Positions 22,493 to 31,348 of a stretch of 34,667 nucleotides of DNA are shown here, one piece after another. Position 1 is the stretch's first letter. Each line of letters begins with the position of its first letter. Made by a program: the position numbers and the translations under genes. Under the pieces are notes generated by a model that saw nothing but the letters and a program-made list of their open reading frames with translations, ran no database searches and was not told where the DNA came from. This stretch comes from Alphaproteobacteria bacterium (GTDB lineage Bacteria; Pseudomonadota; Alphaproteobacteria; Bin95). Location: NCBI GenBank assembly GCA_022825195.1, contig JAJDYL010000123.1:1-34667 (forward strand), written 5' to 3'.

Positions 22493-23691
22493 CCCCCTGG
22501 CTGACCGTGCTCGGCATCGGCGAGGACGGCCTCGACCCGGCGGGCCGCGCCATCGTCGAGAGCGCCGAGTTCCTCGTCGGCGGCGAACGTCATCTGGCGC
22601 TCGCCGGAGCCGGGCCGGCGGAGCGCATGACGTGGCAGCGGCCCTTGTCCGTGACGCTGGACGCGATTCTCGCGCGGCGCCCGCGGCCGACCGTCGTGCT
22701 GGCAACGGGAGACCCGATGTGGTTCGGCATCGGCAGGTCCCTGGCGCGGCGGGTGCCGGCCGGGGAAATGCGCGTCCTTCCGGCGCCCGGCGCCTTCTCT
22801 CTGGCGGCGGCGCGGCTCGCATGGCCTCTGGAGGGCGCGGCGGCGTTTTCGCTGCACGGCAGGCCTCTCGGTCTGCTCGCGCTGCATGTCGCGCCGGACG
22901 CCAGATTGCTGGTTCTTTCCCATGACGGCGGCACGCCCGCCCGCGTCGCGGACTGGCTCACACGCCACGGCTATGGCGGCAGCCGCATGACGGCGCTGGC
23001 CCATATGGGCGGTCCTCTGGAGAGCCGCACAGAAGGGCGCGCCGACAGCTGGACCGGGGAGGTTCCGGACCTCAACACGCTCGCCGTGGAATGCGTCGCC
23101 GGCGACGGCGCCCGGATCTTCTCCCGGGCGCCCGGCCTGCCGGACGATTTCTTCGAGCATGACGGCATGTTGACCAAGGCCCATGTCCGTGCCGCGACGC
23201 TGGCCTTGCTGGCCCCGACGGCCGGCGCGCACCTCTGGGATATCGGGGCGGGCTCGGGCGCCGTGTCCATCGAATGGATGCGGGCCGGCGGAACGGCTAC
23301 CGCGGTGGAGCCGGCGGCAGCGCGGCGCGCGGCGATGGCGCGCAATGCGGAAGCGCTCGGCGCGCCGGGCCTCGACATCCGGGCCGGCTGCGCGCCGGAG
23401 GCGCTTGAGGGCCTGCCCGAACCGGACGCCGTGTTCATCGGCGGCGGCCTGGGCGTCGAGGGCGTTCTGGAAGCCGCGTGGGCGGCGCTGCGGCCGGGCG
23501 GCCGCATCGTGGCCAACGCCGTCACTCTCGAAAGCGGGGCGCGGCTGGTCCGGGCGCGGTCCGAACTGGGCGGCGGCCTCTACCGCATGTCCGTGGAGAC
23601 GGCGGCGCCGGTCGGGCGCTTCAACGCCTTCCGGCCCGCCATGGCGGTGACGCAATGGGCCGCGCGGAAGGTACAGAGGACAGTGCCGTGA
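22489..23691 (+). CDS. cobL: Precorrin-6Y C5,15-methyltransferase (decarboxylating), CbiE-CbiT fusion
   Basis: A 400-residue bifunctional enzyme that methylates C-5 and C-15 and decarboxylates the acetate side chain on ring C. Residues 1-200 are the CbiE tetrapyrrole methylase (WLTVLGIGEDGL, ATGDPMWFGIG at 72-82). From about 225 the CbiT domain follows with LTKAHVRAATLALL, the SAM-binding loop WDIGAGSGAVSIEW (250-263) and FIGGGLGVEGV. Fusion of the two is the CobL form. It starts at GTG 22489 with a GTGA overlap on cobH and ends with another GTGA overlap on cobI. Confidence 0.95.
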   Translation: MTPWLTVLGIGEDGLDPAGRAIVESAEFLVGGERHLALAGAGPAERMTWQRPLSVTLDAILARRPRPTVVLATGDPMWFGIGRSLARRVPAGEMRVLPAPGAFSLAAARLAWPLEGAAAFSLHGRPLGLLALHVAPDARLLVLSHDGGTPARVADWLTRHGYGGSRMTALAHMGGPLESRTEGRADSWTGEVPDLNTLAVECVAGDGARIFSRAPGLPDDFFEHDGMLTKAHVRAATLALLAPTAGAHLWDIGAGSGAVSIEWMRAGGTATAVEPAAARRAAMARNAEALGAPGLDIRAGCAPEALEGLPEPDAVFIGGGLGVEGVLEAAWAALRPGGRIVANAVTLESGARLVRARSELGGGLYRMSVETAAPVGRFNAFRPAMAVTQWAARKVQRTVP

Positions 23692-24392
23692 GCGGCTGGG
23701 TCTGCGGCGTCGGCGTCGGCCCCGGCGACCCCGAACTCCTGACCCTGAAAGGGTTGCGCGTAATTCAGCGGGCCGATGTGCTCGCCTATCCGGCGCCGCT
23801 CGAAGGACAGAGTTTCGCGCGTTCCATCGTCGCACCCCATCTCGACGATGCCCGGATCGAACTGGCGATCAGAATGCCCATGCAGGCGGCCCGCTTTCCC
23901 GCCCGGGCCGTTTACGACCGGGCCGTGCAGGACATTGCAACGCATCTGGAGGCCGGACGCGGCGTCGCCGTGCTCTGCCAGGGCGACCCGTTTCTGTACG
24001 GGTCCTTTCTGTATCTGTTCGGGCGCCTGTCGGCGGACTGGCCGGTGGATGTCGTGCCGGGCGTTTCGTCCCTGACGGCCTGCGCGGCGGCGGCGGGATC
24101 GGCGCTGGCGGCGCGCAACGACGTGCTTTCGGTGCTGCCGGCCCCGCTTGCGGACCCGGAACTCGAAGCGCGGCTTTCGGCCTGCGACGCTGCGGCTCTC
24201 GTCAAGGTCGGGCGCCATTTCGAGCGCGTGAGGACCCTTCTCATGCGCCTCGACCTCGGGGATTGCGCCCGGCTGGTCGTTCACGCCGGACTGCCGGACG
24301 AACGGGTCCTGCCGCTGGACGGCGTCGATCCGGCGGACGTGCCCTATTTCTCGACGATCCTCCTGCACAAGCGGGGCAGGGCCTGGCTGTGA
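23688..24392 (+). CDS. cobI: Precorrin-2 C20-methyltransferase CobI/CbiL
   Basis: Adds the methyl group at C-20 of (cobalt-)precorrin-2, using SAM. The 234-residue tetrapyrrole methylase has the signature [16 protein letters not shown] near the N terminus, [17 protein letters not shown] in the centre (the GDPxxYG motif) and [16 protein letters not shown], which together mark the C20 type. It begins at GTG 23688, inside a GTGA overlap with cobL, and its stop lies in a GTGA overlap with the next gene. The frame stays open upstream but inside cobL. Specificity for metal-free or cobalt-containing substrate cannot be read by eye. Confidence 0.93.
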   Translation: MSGWVCGVGVGPGDPELLTLKGLRVIQRADVLAYPAPLEGQSFARSIVAPHLDDARIELAIRMPMQAARFPARAVYDRAVQDIATHLEAGRGVAVLCQGDPFLYGSFLYLFGRLSADWPVDVVPGVSSLTACAAAAGSALAARNDVLSVLPAPLADPELEARLSACDAAALVKVGRHFERVRTLLMRLDLGDCARLVVHAGLPDERVLPLDGVDPADVPYFSTILLHKRGRAWL

Positions 24393-26029
24393 CCGTCGCC
24401 GTGGTGCTGACCGAACGCGGCGCCCGGCTGGCGGAAAGGCTCGGGCTCGAAGCCCTGCCGCTGGAGGCCATGGAGGGCCGGTTTCGTTCCGGGGAGCCGA
24501 TTGTCGCCGTCATGGCTGCGGGTATCGTGATCCGCCGGCTGGCGCCCCTGCTGGCCGACAAGCGCGAAGAGCCGGCGGTCGTTGCCGTGGCGGAGGACGG
24601 AAGCGCCGTGGTGCCGCTGCTCGGCGGTCATCGCGGCGCGAACCGGCTTGCCCGCCGGTTTGCCCGGACGCTCGGGGTGCAGGCGGCCGTGACGACGGCA
24701 AGCGATGTCCTGTTCGGGGTTGCGCTGGACGACCCGCCTCCCGGCTGGACGCTCGCCAACCCCGGAATGGCGAAACCGGTCATGGCGGCGCTGATAGCCG
24801 GGGAGCCGGTGCGGCTGGAGGTCGAGGCGGGCGATGCCGGCTGGCTCGCGCCGCTGCCCTGGTCCGGGGAAGGCCGTCTGGCCGTGCGGGTCTCCGACCG
24901 CTCCGTCCCGCCGAAGGAGGAGGAGTTGCTGCTGCATCCGCCGAGCCTTGTGCTGGGCGTGGGTCTGGAGCGGGACGCGCCCGCCGCCCTCCTGCTCGAC
25001 CATGTTGCCCGGACGCTGGAAGCCGAAGGGCTGGCCCGGGCGTCGCTTGCCGCCGTCGCGACGCTCGATCTCAAGGGGGACGAACCGGCGGTCGCCGCGC
25101 TCGAATTGCCGGTGCGCCTGTTCGATGCGGCGGCGCTCGACAGGGTCGAGGTGCCGAACCCGTCTGCGACGGTCGCGGCGGCCGTCGGCACCGCCAGCGT
25201 TTCGGAAGCCGCAGCGCTTGCCGCAGCCGGGGAAGGCTCGGTTCTGGCGGTGGCGAAGCGGGTCGGGCCGCGCGTCACCTGCGCCGTCGCCCGGATTGCC
25301 CCGCCGCCGGGCCGGCTGACGGTCGCCGGCGTCGGCCCCGGCGCTGCCGCCATGCGAACGGCCGAGGTGGAGGCCGCCATCGCCGGGGCCACGGACATTG
25401 TCGGCTATGGCCCCTATCTCGATCTGGTGGCCGACCTGACCGGCGCGAAACACTGCCACCGCATGGCGATAGGCAGGGAAAAGGAGCGCGCGGACCTCGC
25501 GCTCGGGCTCGCCCGCGACGGCAGGAATGTCGTGCTCCTCGCTTCCGGCGACGCGGGCATCTACGCGCTTGCGGGGCTGGCGCTGGAGCGCAGCGGCGGC
25601 GATGTCCCGGTGACGGTGCTGCCCGGCGTCTCGGCAATGCAGGCCGCCAGCGCGAAAGCCGGCGCACCGCTCGGCCACGACTTCTCCGTCATTTCGCTCT
25701 CCGACCTGCTGACTCCGCTCGACGCGATTCGCGCCCGCGTGGCGGCGGCGGCGGCGGCGGATTTCGTCATCGTCTTCTACAACCCGGCCTCGAAGGAGCG
25801 CCGCGGACCGCTGGAGGAAGCGCTGGACATTATCGCGCAGCACCGGGACCCCGGAACGCCCGTCGTCAGGGCGCGCAATCTCGGCCGCGCCGACGAGCTG
25901 GTGGCTGTCGAGACCCTGGCCGGGCTCGACAGGGAAGCCGTGGACATGAGGACCGTGCTGATCGTGGGCAACAGCCGGACCGTCATTGTCGGCGACCGGG
26001 TGGTGACACCCAGGGGCTACCTGCCGTGA
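24389..26029 (+). CDS. cobJ: CbiG-CobJ fusion: cobalt-precorrin-5A hydrolase / precorrin-3B C17-methyltransferase
   Basis: A 546-residue fusion. The CbiG part covers an N-terminal domain (about 40-125, with [29 protein letters not shown] and ASDVLFG) and a C-terminal CobE-like domain (about 186-303, with [13 protein letters not shown]). CbiG opens the delta-lactone and releases acetaldehyde. From about 309 the CobJ/CbiH methylase follows: [47 protein letters not shown] and [11 protein letters not shown]. CobJ drives C-17 methylation and ring contraction. Start at GTG 24389 overlaps cobI (GTGA); the stop overlaps cobM likewise. In the aerobic route CobG would precede CobJ; no CobG is seen here. 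Confidence 0.94.
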   Translation: MTVAVVLTERGARLAERLGLEALPLEAMEGRFRSGEPIVAVMAAGIVIRRLAPLLADKREEPAVVAVAEDGSAVVPLLGGHRGANRLARRFARTLGVQAAVTTASDVLFGVALDDPPPGWTLANPGMAKPVMAALIAGEPVRLEVEAGDAGWLAPLPWSGEGRLAVRVSDRSVPPKEEELLLHPPSLVLGVGLERDAPAALLLDHVARTLEAEGLARASLAAVATLDLKGDEPAVAALELPVRLFDAAALDRVEVPNPSATVAAAVGTASVSEAAALAAAGEGSVLAVAKRVGPRVTCAVARIAPPPGRLTVAGVGPGAAAMRTAEVEAAIAGATDIVGYGPYLDLVADLTGAKHCHRMAIGREKERADLALGLARDGRNVVLLASGDAGIYALAGLALERSGGDVPVTVLPGVSAMQAASAKAGAPLGHDFSVISLSDLLTPLDAIRARVAAAAAADFVIVFYNPASKERRGPLEEALDIIAQHRDPGTPVVRARNLGRADELVAVETLAGLDREAVDMRTVLIVGNSRTVIVGDRVVTPRGYLP

Positions 26030-26787
26030 CCGTGCATTTCATCGGTGCGGGCCCCGGCGCGCCGGACCTGATAACGGTGCGCGGACTGGCACTGATCCGC
26101 TCGGCGCCCGTCCTGCTCTATGCGGGCTCCCTGGTGCCGAAGGAGGTGGTCGCCGAAGCCCCTGCCGATGCGAGGGTCCGCGATACGGCCGCGATGACCC
26201 TCGACGAAATCGAGGCGGAGTTCGTGGCCGCGGACGGCGAGGGCAAGGATGTGGCGCGGGTGCATTCCGGCGACCCGTCGCTCTATGGAGCCACCGCCGA
26301 GCAGATGCGGCGGCTCGACCGGCTGGGAATTCCCTACACGGTCACGCCGGGAGTGCCGGCCTTTGCGGCCGCGGCCGCCGCGCTCGGCATCGAACTGACC
26401 GTGCCCGGCGTCTCCCAGACGGTCACGCTCACCCGTACCGCCGTGCGCGCGACGGCCATGCCCGACGGGGAGGAGCTCGCCGCCCAGGCAAGGAGCGGGG
26501 GCACCCTGGCGATCCACCTCTCGACCGCCAATCTCGCCAATGTCGTCCGCACCCTGGGGCCGGTGCTGGGGGAAGACTGTCCGGTCGCAGTGGTCTATCG
26601 CGCGAGCCAGCCGGACCAGAAAATCGTGACCGGCACGCTTGCCACCATACGGGGGCGGGTAAAGGCGGCAGGCCTCGCCCGCAGCGCGCTTATCCTGGTC
26701 GGCAGGGCGCTGGCGGCCGGGGAGTTCCGGGAGAGCCGCCTCTACGATCCCGCACACCATCACGCATCGCGGCCGCGGCGGCGATAA
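26026..26787 (+). CDS. cobM: Precorrin-4 C11-methyltransferase CobM/CbiF
   Basis: Methylates C-11 of (cobalt-)precorrin-4. The 253-residue methylase has [18 protein letters not shown] at the N terminus, [19 protein letters not shown] (about 78-96) and [18 protein letters not shown], followed by [17 protein letters not shown], a stretch specific for the C11 type. It starts at GTG 26026 in a GTGA overlap. The last 98 bp overlap the convergent Nudix gene; the final residues ([12 protein letters not shown]) look unconserved. It is the last plus-strand gene of the cobalamin operon. Confidence 0.95.
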   Translation: MTVHFIGAGPGAPDLITVRGLALIRSAPVLLYAGSLVPKEVVAEAPADARVRDTAAMTLDEIEAEFVAADGEGKDVARVHSGDPSLYGATAEQMRRLDRLGIPYTVTPGVPAFAAAAAALGIELTVPGVSQTVTLTRTAVRATAMPDGEELAAQARSGGTLAIHLSTANLANVVRTLGPVLGEDCPVAVVYRASQPDQKIVTGTLATIRGRVKAAGLARSALILVGRALAAGEFRESRLYDPAHHHASRPRRR

Positions 26788-27178
26788 TCCGCCGCGTCTC
26801 GGACCAGAGCCTGTAGTCGTCGAGGCTGTCCAGCGGGGTCCAGCGCGCTTCGGCCGCGTCGTCGCCGGCCACCGCCTCGCCGGAGACCCACTCCGCGGCG
26901 AAGTCGATCAGCGTGTAGTGGGATATGGCGGCCCCGGTTTCGTCGCGGCGGATGCCGTCCACGACATCGACGAGGCCGAGCAGCGCGATCTCGACCCCGG
27001 TCTCCTCGCGGATCTCCCGGTGCGCGGCATCGCGAACGGTCTCGCCGCGCTCCTGCTTGCCGCCGGGAATGCTCCACCGGTCCTTTTGCGGCGGCTCGCC
27101 GCGCCGGACCAGCAGCACGTCGCCGCCGCGCAGGACAACCACCCCGACTCCCACGACCGGCCTTTCCGCGCCCACCAT
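26690..27178 (-). CDS. Nudix hydrolase
   Basis: A 162-residue Nudix protein that would hydrolyse a nucleoside diphosphate linked to another moiety. The Nudix box matches perfectly at residues 40-62: G40, E46, R54, E55, E58, E59 and G61 ([12 protein letters not shown], then REIREETGV). The upstream [17 protein letters not shown] and the [11 protein letters not shown] segment resemble the MutT and ADP-ribose pyrophosphatase-like groups; the substrate is undetermined. The C-terminal 30 or so residues are low complexity (Arg, Gly, Pro) and lie over the cobM 3' end on the other strand. It starts 18 bp after the phaB stop on the same strand and may be read from the phaB promoter. Confidence 0.9.
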   Translation of the reverse strand: MVGAERPVVGVGVVVLRGGDVLLVRRGEPPQKDRWSIPGGKQERGETVRDAAHREIREETGVEIALLGLVDVVDGIRRDETGAAISHYTLIDFAAEWVSGEAVAGDDAAEARWTPLDSLDDYRLWSETRRIIAAAAAMRDGVRDRRGGSPGTPRPPAPCRPG

Positions 27179-27196
27179 TGCCGCGCCTCTCGAACG

Positions 27197-27919
<723 letters not shown>

Positions 27920-27938
27920 CGTCTCGGCTCCTTGGTTT

Positions 27939-27987
27939 TTGCAATGCACAAAAGATGGCATTTCCATGCTGCGTTGCAACAATGCAA
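27939..27987 (-). promoter_or_regulatory. Candidate PhaR operators before phaB
   Basis: In the 87-bp gap between phaC and phaB, TTGCAATGCACAA (27939-27951) and ATGCTGCGTTGCAACAATGC (27966-27985) form two blocks of closely spaced TGC and GCA triplets. PhaR of Paracoccus denitrificans is known to bind TGC-rich sequences with TGC and GCA half-sites. The same triplet-rich pattern precedes phaR here. That PhaR binds them is inference. Confidence 0.5.
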
Positions 27988-28006
27988 GGGCGGCCGTGGC
28001 ATCGTG

Positions 28007-29191
28007 TCACGGAAGACCGTTCATCCAGGCGAGCAGGGGCCGCCAGACGCGGCGGGCCGCCGTTTTCGACGCCATCAGTCCGATATGTCCGAGATGCGGG
28101 CGGCGGATGGCGGCATTGGGCAGCGCGCGCGCAAGGGCAAGCGCCGAGGCGGGCGGCACGATGCGGTCGCCCGCCGGAACGACGACCCATGCGGGCAGGG
28201 TTGCGGCCTCGGGCCGGACCGGTTCGCCGCCGATGAGCCATTCGCCGCGCATGGGATCGTTGCGGCCGTACCAGCCGGCGAAGCACTCGCGGGCCACGGG
28301 CGCCGCCAGGGGCACGCCGTCATTGACCCAGTCCTCGAGTTCCACGAAGGCGCGCTCCGCTTCGGAACCGGGCGGGAGCGCGCCGAACGCCAGGAATTTC
28401 CGCGGCGTGAGCATCGGATCCAGCGCATAGAAGCAGGTCTGGAGCGCATCGACCGGCATCTCTCCGCTTCCGGCAAGCATGTCGGCAAAAGCCGTGCCGG
28501 CGAAGGCGAGCCGCCGCGCTTCCGGACCGCCGCCGCCGTGGAAATCCCAGGGCACGGCAAGCAGCGCCAGGCCGGAAAACGCAATGCGCGCCCGCAGCAC
28601 CATCGGCAACGCCAGCAGGCCCCCCATGCAGTATCCGACGACGACCGGGGGATGTGGCGAGACGCGGGCAGCCTCGCGGGCGAAAGGCTCCAGGACGCTC
28701 CGGATGTAGTCCGTGCAGTCGAACCGGCGCTCGCGGTCGCCGGGCGTCCCCCAGTCGACGAGCAGAACGCGCCAGCCGCGGGCCGCGAGCCACCGCGCGA
28801 AGCTGCGGCGGCCCGACAGATCGCAGACATGGTAGCGGTTGACCAGCGACGGCACGACCAGGACCGTCCGTTCGCCTTTGCCGTAGGAGAACAGGCGGGC
28901 GGCGCCCCGGCGCGCCACGACCGGTTCGGTCCCGGCCTTGCGTCGAAAGGGGTGGGCGCAGTAGCGGGCGACAGCCTTCTCGAAGTCCGCGAGGCGCCGC
29001 AGCGCCGCCTCGCCGACGGCTTCCGGAGACACGGCAAGCCGGGAAAATTCGTCAGCGAGGTCCGGGTGCCAAAACAGCCGGCTCGCAGGCCCCGCCGTCG
29101 CCGCCGCGGCCGCGCCGCCCCAGACCGCTGCCGCCGTCGCCATGTGGAGGGCCAGCGGCCTCGGTCCCGTCCGTCGGTCCGGCAGGTTCAT
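28007..29191 (-). CDS. Short PhaC-like polyhydroxyalkanoate synthase
   Basis: An alpha/beta-hydrolase-fold polymerase that would link hydroxyacyl-CoA into polyhydroxyalkanoate. The PhaC lipase-like box with Cys is GYCMGG (186-191, nucleophile C188); the preceding LVVPSLVNRYHVCDL and RVLLVDWG match the family; the catalytic Asp and His are likely D342 (VPAGDRIVP) and H369 (LGHIGLMAS). At 394 residues it is far shorter than class I PhaC (about 590) and closer to class III/IV, which need a partner subunit. Start at ATG 29191, the only ATG near the conserved RPLALHM segment. It lies 87 bp upstream of phaB. A small ORF overlaps its 5' end. Confidence 0.85.
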   Translation of the reverse strand: MNLPDRRTGPRPLALHMATAAAVWGGAAAAATAGPASRLFWHPDLADEFSRLAVSPEAVGEAALRRLADFEKAVARYCAHPFRRKAGTEPVVARRGAARLFSYGKGERTVLVVPSLVNRYHVCDLSGRRSFARWLAARGWRVLLVDWGTPGDRERRFDCTDYIRSVLEPFAREAARVSPHPPVVVGYCMGGLLALPMVLRARIAFSGLALLAVPWDFHGGGGPEARRLAFAGTAFADMLAGSGEMPVDALQTCFYALDPMLTPRKFLAFGALPPGSEAERAFVELEDWVNDGVPLAAPVARECFAGWYGRNDPMRGEWLIGGEPVRPEAATLPAWVVVPAGDRIVPPASALALARALPNAAIRRPHLGHIGLMASKTAARRVWRPLLAWMNGLP

Positions 29192-29303
29192 CCGCTCGCG
29201 GCGGGAACGGCAGGCCTGCCGCTTCGCGCCACCATGCGAGAACGTTTCTTTCCCAGAGATCGAGAAACTCTTCCGCCGGTTCGTTCTCTGGCCCTTGACT
29301 CAT
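29052..29303 (-). CDS. Small ORF overlapping the phaC-like 5' end
   Basis: An 83-codon frame whose first 40 residues look like protein: acidic start, then AEEFLDLWERNVLAWWREA, an amphipathic, Trp-rich helix. Its second half, which overlaps phaC by 140 bp in another frame, is Gly/Pro/Arg-rich and looks like shadow sequence. Two readings fit: a separate small protein, perhaps a synthase partner or phasin-like peptide, or the true N terminus of the synthase with a frameshift (real or sequencing) near 29190. The phaC frame itself stays open back to 29302 but encodes a basic, unremarkable segment there. No good ribosome site precedes the ATG at 29303. Confidence 0.4.
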   Translation of the reverse strand: MSQGPENEPAEEFLDLWERNVLAWWREAAGLPFPPRADEPAGPTDGTEAAGPPHGDGGSGLGRRGRGGDGGACEPAVLAPGPR

Positions 29304-29322
29304 CGGGGCAGGATTTTACATT
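29295..29322 (+). promoter_or_regulatory. Possible promoter of the NYN gene and phaR
   Basis: TTGACT (29295-29300), a 16-base spacer and TACATT (29317-29322) lie 62 bp before the NYN start codon. The region 29310-29385 is AT-rich. The divergent small ORF and phaC-like gene begin on the other side, so this gap (29303-29384) is a shared control region. Confidence 0.4.
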
Positions 29323-29383
29323 GGAACAAAGGGTTTGCACCCATGGTACTTGGCTAGCGAATATTGATTGGATTGAGGTTGTC

Positions 29384-30691
29384 ATGATGCCTTCCCGCCC
29401 CGGCCGGGTTCGGGCTGCCCTCTTCGTAGACTTCGACAATGTATTCCTCAGTCTCGAGGCCGTCGATCCACGCGCGGCCAAGCGGTTTGCCGAACAGCCG
29501 GGGCGCTGGCTGCACTGGCTGGAGCGCGGCTACCATACCACCGGGGGCGGCCGCGAGGGCCGCACGCGCCGCGCGCTGCTGATGCGCAACTGCTACCTCA
29601 ACCCGGCCACCTTCTCCCGCTTCCGCGGCTTCTTCACCCGGAGCGCCTTCTCGGTCATCGATTGCCCGCCGCTTACCGGCGGCGGCAAGAGCGGCACCGA
29701 CATCTACATGGCGATCGACATCATCGACGCCCTCGACCACGCCACGCCTTTCGACGAGTTCATCATCCTCTCGGCCGATGCCGACTTCACCCCGGTCCTG
29801 CTGCGGCTGCGCGCCCACGACCGCCGCACGGCGATCCTTGCCAATGCCGTGGTTGCGCCGGCGCTCACCGCCTCCTGCAGCTACACGATCGAGCAGTCCG
29901 TGTTCATCGAAAGCGCGCTCGGGGACGCCTCGGCGGGCGCCCCGGCCGCGCCGGGTCCGGCGGACGGCGCGCGCCCTTACACGCCGCGCCCCTTCACGCC
30001 GCGGCCGTCGCTGACGGGCGACTATGCGGTGCTTCCCGAGGTCGCCGCCGTCCTGCATGAGTCGATCGAGCAGGACGGGCCGATCCCGGCCGCGGAACTG
30101 CCGCACTTCTTCTTCCGCTTCCCCAACTTCCGCAACAGCGACTGGTTCGGCTTCCGGTCGCTGCGCCGTCTGGCGGAGGCGTTGACGACGGTGGACGCCA
30201 TGCTGGAATGCGGCGAGCCCGGCGAAGAGTGGCAGATGTCGCTTCGTGAAGCGCCGCTGGAGGCCGCTGCGGCCGAATCCTTCGAATTCGAAGCGAGTGC
30301 GGATGCGGAAGAAAGCAGCGAGGGGCTGCCGGCGCTGATCGAGACCATCCATCATCTCGTCGGGGTTCCGGCGCTGGATCCCGACGGGTTCGATCTCCTC
30401 TTCGAGCATATGGCCAAGCTGTTCGACGAGGGCGTGACCGACCGGGCCGCCATGTCGCGGCTTCTCCAGGAGCGCGCGGGCGAGGAAGGGATGCCGGTGC
30501 CCCGGGAAGCCGCCGAGTTCGTCACCACCGGGCTCTGGCAGTCGGGTTTCGACGTGGGCTCGGACGCATCCGACCCGGACGTCGTCGCGAGGGCGTTCCG
30601 GGACTATATCGTCGTGCGGTGCGAGCAGGCGCAGCGCCCCTTGAGCGCCGAAGAGCTGACGCTTGTCGACGAGTGGCTGGTGGGGGCGTAG
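29384..30691 (+). CDS. NYN-domain (PIN-like nuclease) protein
   Basis: A 435-residue protein with an N-terminal NYN domain (about residues 10-165), a PIN-like ribonuclease fold also known as LabA/DUF88. Acidic residues of the site are D16 and D18 (LFVDFDNVF), D106 (KSGTDIYMAIDII) and D132, D134 (LSADADFTPV). A Pro-rich linker (about 185-210) follows, then a helical region with FPNFRNSDWFGFRSLRRLAEAL resembling a winged-helix or LOTUS-like module, and a third acidic helical region to the end. Start at ATG ATG 29384, with GAGG 6 nt ahead. The frame is open far upstream but lies antisense to phaB and phaC there. phaR follows after 59 bp. An RNA-processing role is inferred from the fold. Confidence 0.85.
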   Translation: MMPSRPGRVRAALFVDFDNVFLSLEAVDPRAAKRFAEQPGRWLHWLERGYHTTGGGREGRTRRALLMRNCYLNPATFSRFRGFFTRSAFSVIDCPPLTGGGKSGTDIYMAIDIIDALDHATPFDEFIILSADADFTPVLLRLRAHDRRTAILANAVVAPALTASCSYTIEQSVFIESALGDASAGAPAAPGPADGARPYTPRPFTPRPSLTGDYAVLPEVAAVLHESIEQDGPIPAAELPHFFFRFPNFRNSDWFGFRSLRRLAEALTTVDAMLECGEPGEEWQMSLREAPLEAAAAESFEFEASADAEESSEGLPALIETIHHLVGVPALDPDGFDLLFEHMAKLFDEGVTDRAAMSRLLQERAGEEGMPVPREAAEFVTTGLWQSGFDVGSDASDPDVVARAFRDYIVVRCEQAQRPLSAEELTLVDEWLVGA

Positions 30692-30705
30692 ATCCCGCCT
30701 GCGCT

Positions 30706-30724
30706 GTGCTATGCTGCACTGCAA
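30706..30724 (+). promoter_or_regulatory. Candidate PhaR operator before phaR
   Basis: Within 19 bases, 27-45 bp before the phaR ATG, the TGC/GCA triplets recur: TGTGCTATGCTGCACTGCA, with TGCACTGCA at the end. This resembles the two blocks before phaB and would fit autoregulation, which is known for PhaR. No clear -35/-10 pair is visible in the 59-bp gap. Confidence 0.45.
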
Positions 30725-30750
30725 CCCGGACCAGTTGAGGCGGCGCCACC

Positions 30751-31329
30751 ATGGCAGCAGGCAAGGACGAGGCCCCGATCCGCATCCGGAAATATGCGAA
30801 CCGGCGCCTCTACAACACCGCTTCGAGCAGTTATGTGACCCTGGCCGACCTGGCCCAGCTGGTCCGCGACGGCGTTGAGTTCACCGTCGAGGACGCCAAG
30901 AGCGGCGAGGACCTGACGCGGGCGACGCTGACCCAGATCATCGTCGACGAGGAGCAGAGCGGCGCAAACCTGCTGCCGGTTTCGCTCCTGCGCCGGATCA
31001 TCTCCATGTATCGCGACAATGCAGGCTGGATGCTGCCGGCCTATCTCGAGCAGTCGATGGAATGGTTCGCCGCCAACCAGGACGCGATGCGCCGGGAGGT
31101 CGAGCGCGCCTACGGCCCCGGCCTGTCCTTCGGCCCCCTCGACGATATCGGCAAGCGCAACATGGCGCTGTTCGAGCAGACCATGCGGATGTGGAATCCC
31201 TTCGGAGCCGCGAAGCCGGAGCCGAAGGACGATCCGCCCGCCGCCGGCGGCGAACTGCAGGAGATGCGGGACGAGATCGCCCGCATGCAGGAACGGCTCG
31301 ACGCGCTGGCGGGCAGGACGGACGACTGA
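30751..31329 (+). CDS. phaR: Polyhydroxyalkanoate synthesis repressor PhaR
   Basis: A DNA-binding regulator that represses phasin and PHA genes and is released when it binds nascent polymer. The 192-residue protein has the diagnostic N terminus IRKYANRRLYNTASSSYVTL (12-31), then LAQLVRDGVEFTVEDAKSGE, LTQIIVDEEQSG and LLRRIISMYRDN. The C-terminal third is predicted to be helical with a coiled-coil-like ELQEMRDEIARMQERLDAL. It follows the NYN gene and precedes a convergent monooxygenase. It is part of the PHA locus with phaB and the phaC-like gene. Confidence 0.95.
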   Translation: MAAGKDEAPIRIRKYANRRLYNTASSSYVTLADLAQLVRDGVEFTVEDAKSGEDLTRATLTQIIVDEEQSGANLLPVSLLRRIISMYRDNAGWMLPAYLEQSMEWFAANQDAMRREVERAYGPGLSFGPLDDIGKRNMALFEQTMRMWNPFGAAKPEPKDDPPAAGGELQEMRDEIARMQERLDALAGRTDD

Positions 31330-31348
31330 CGGCCGCGCGCCTGCGGGG

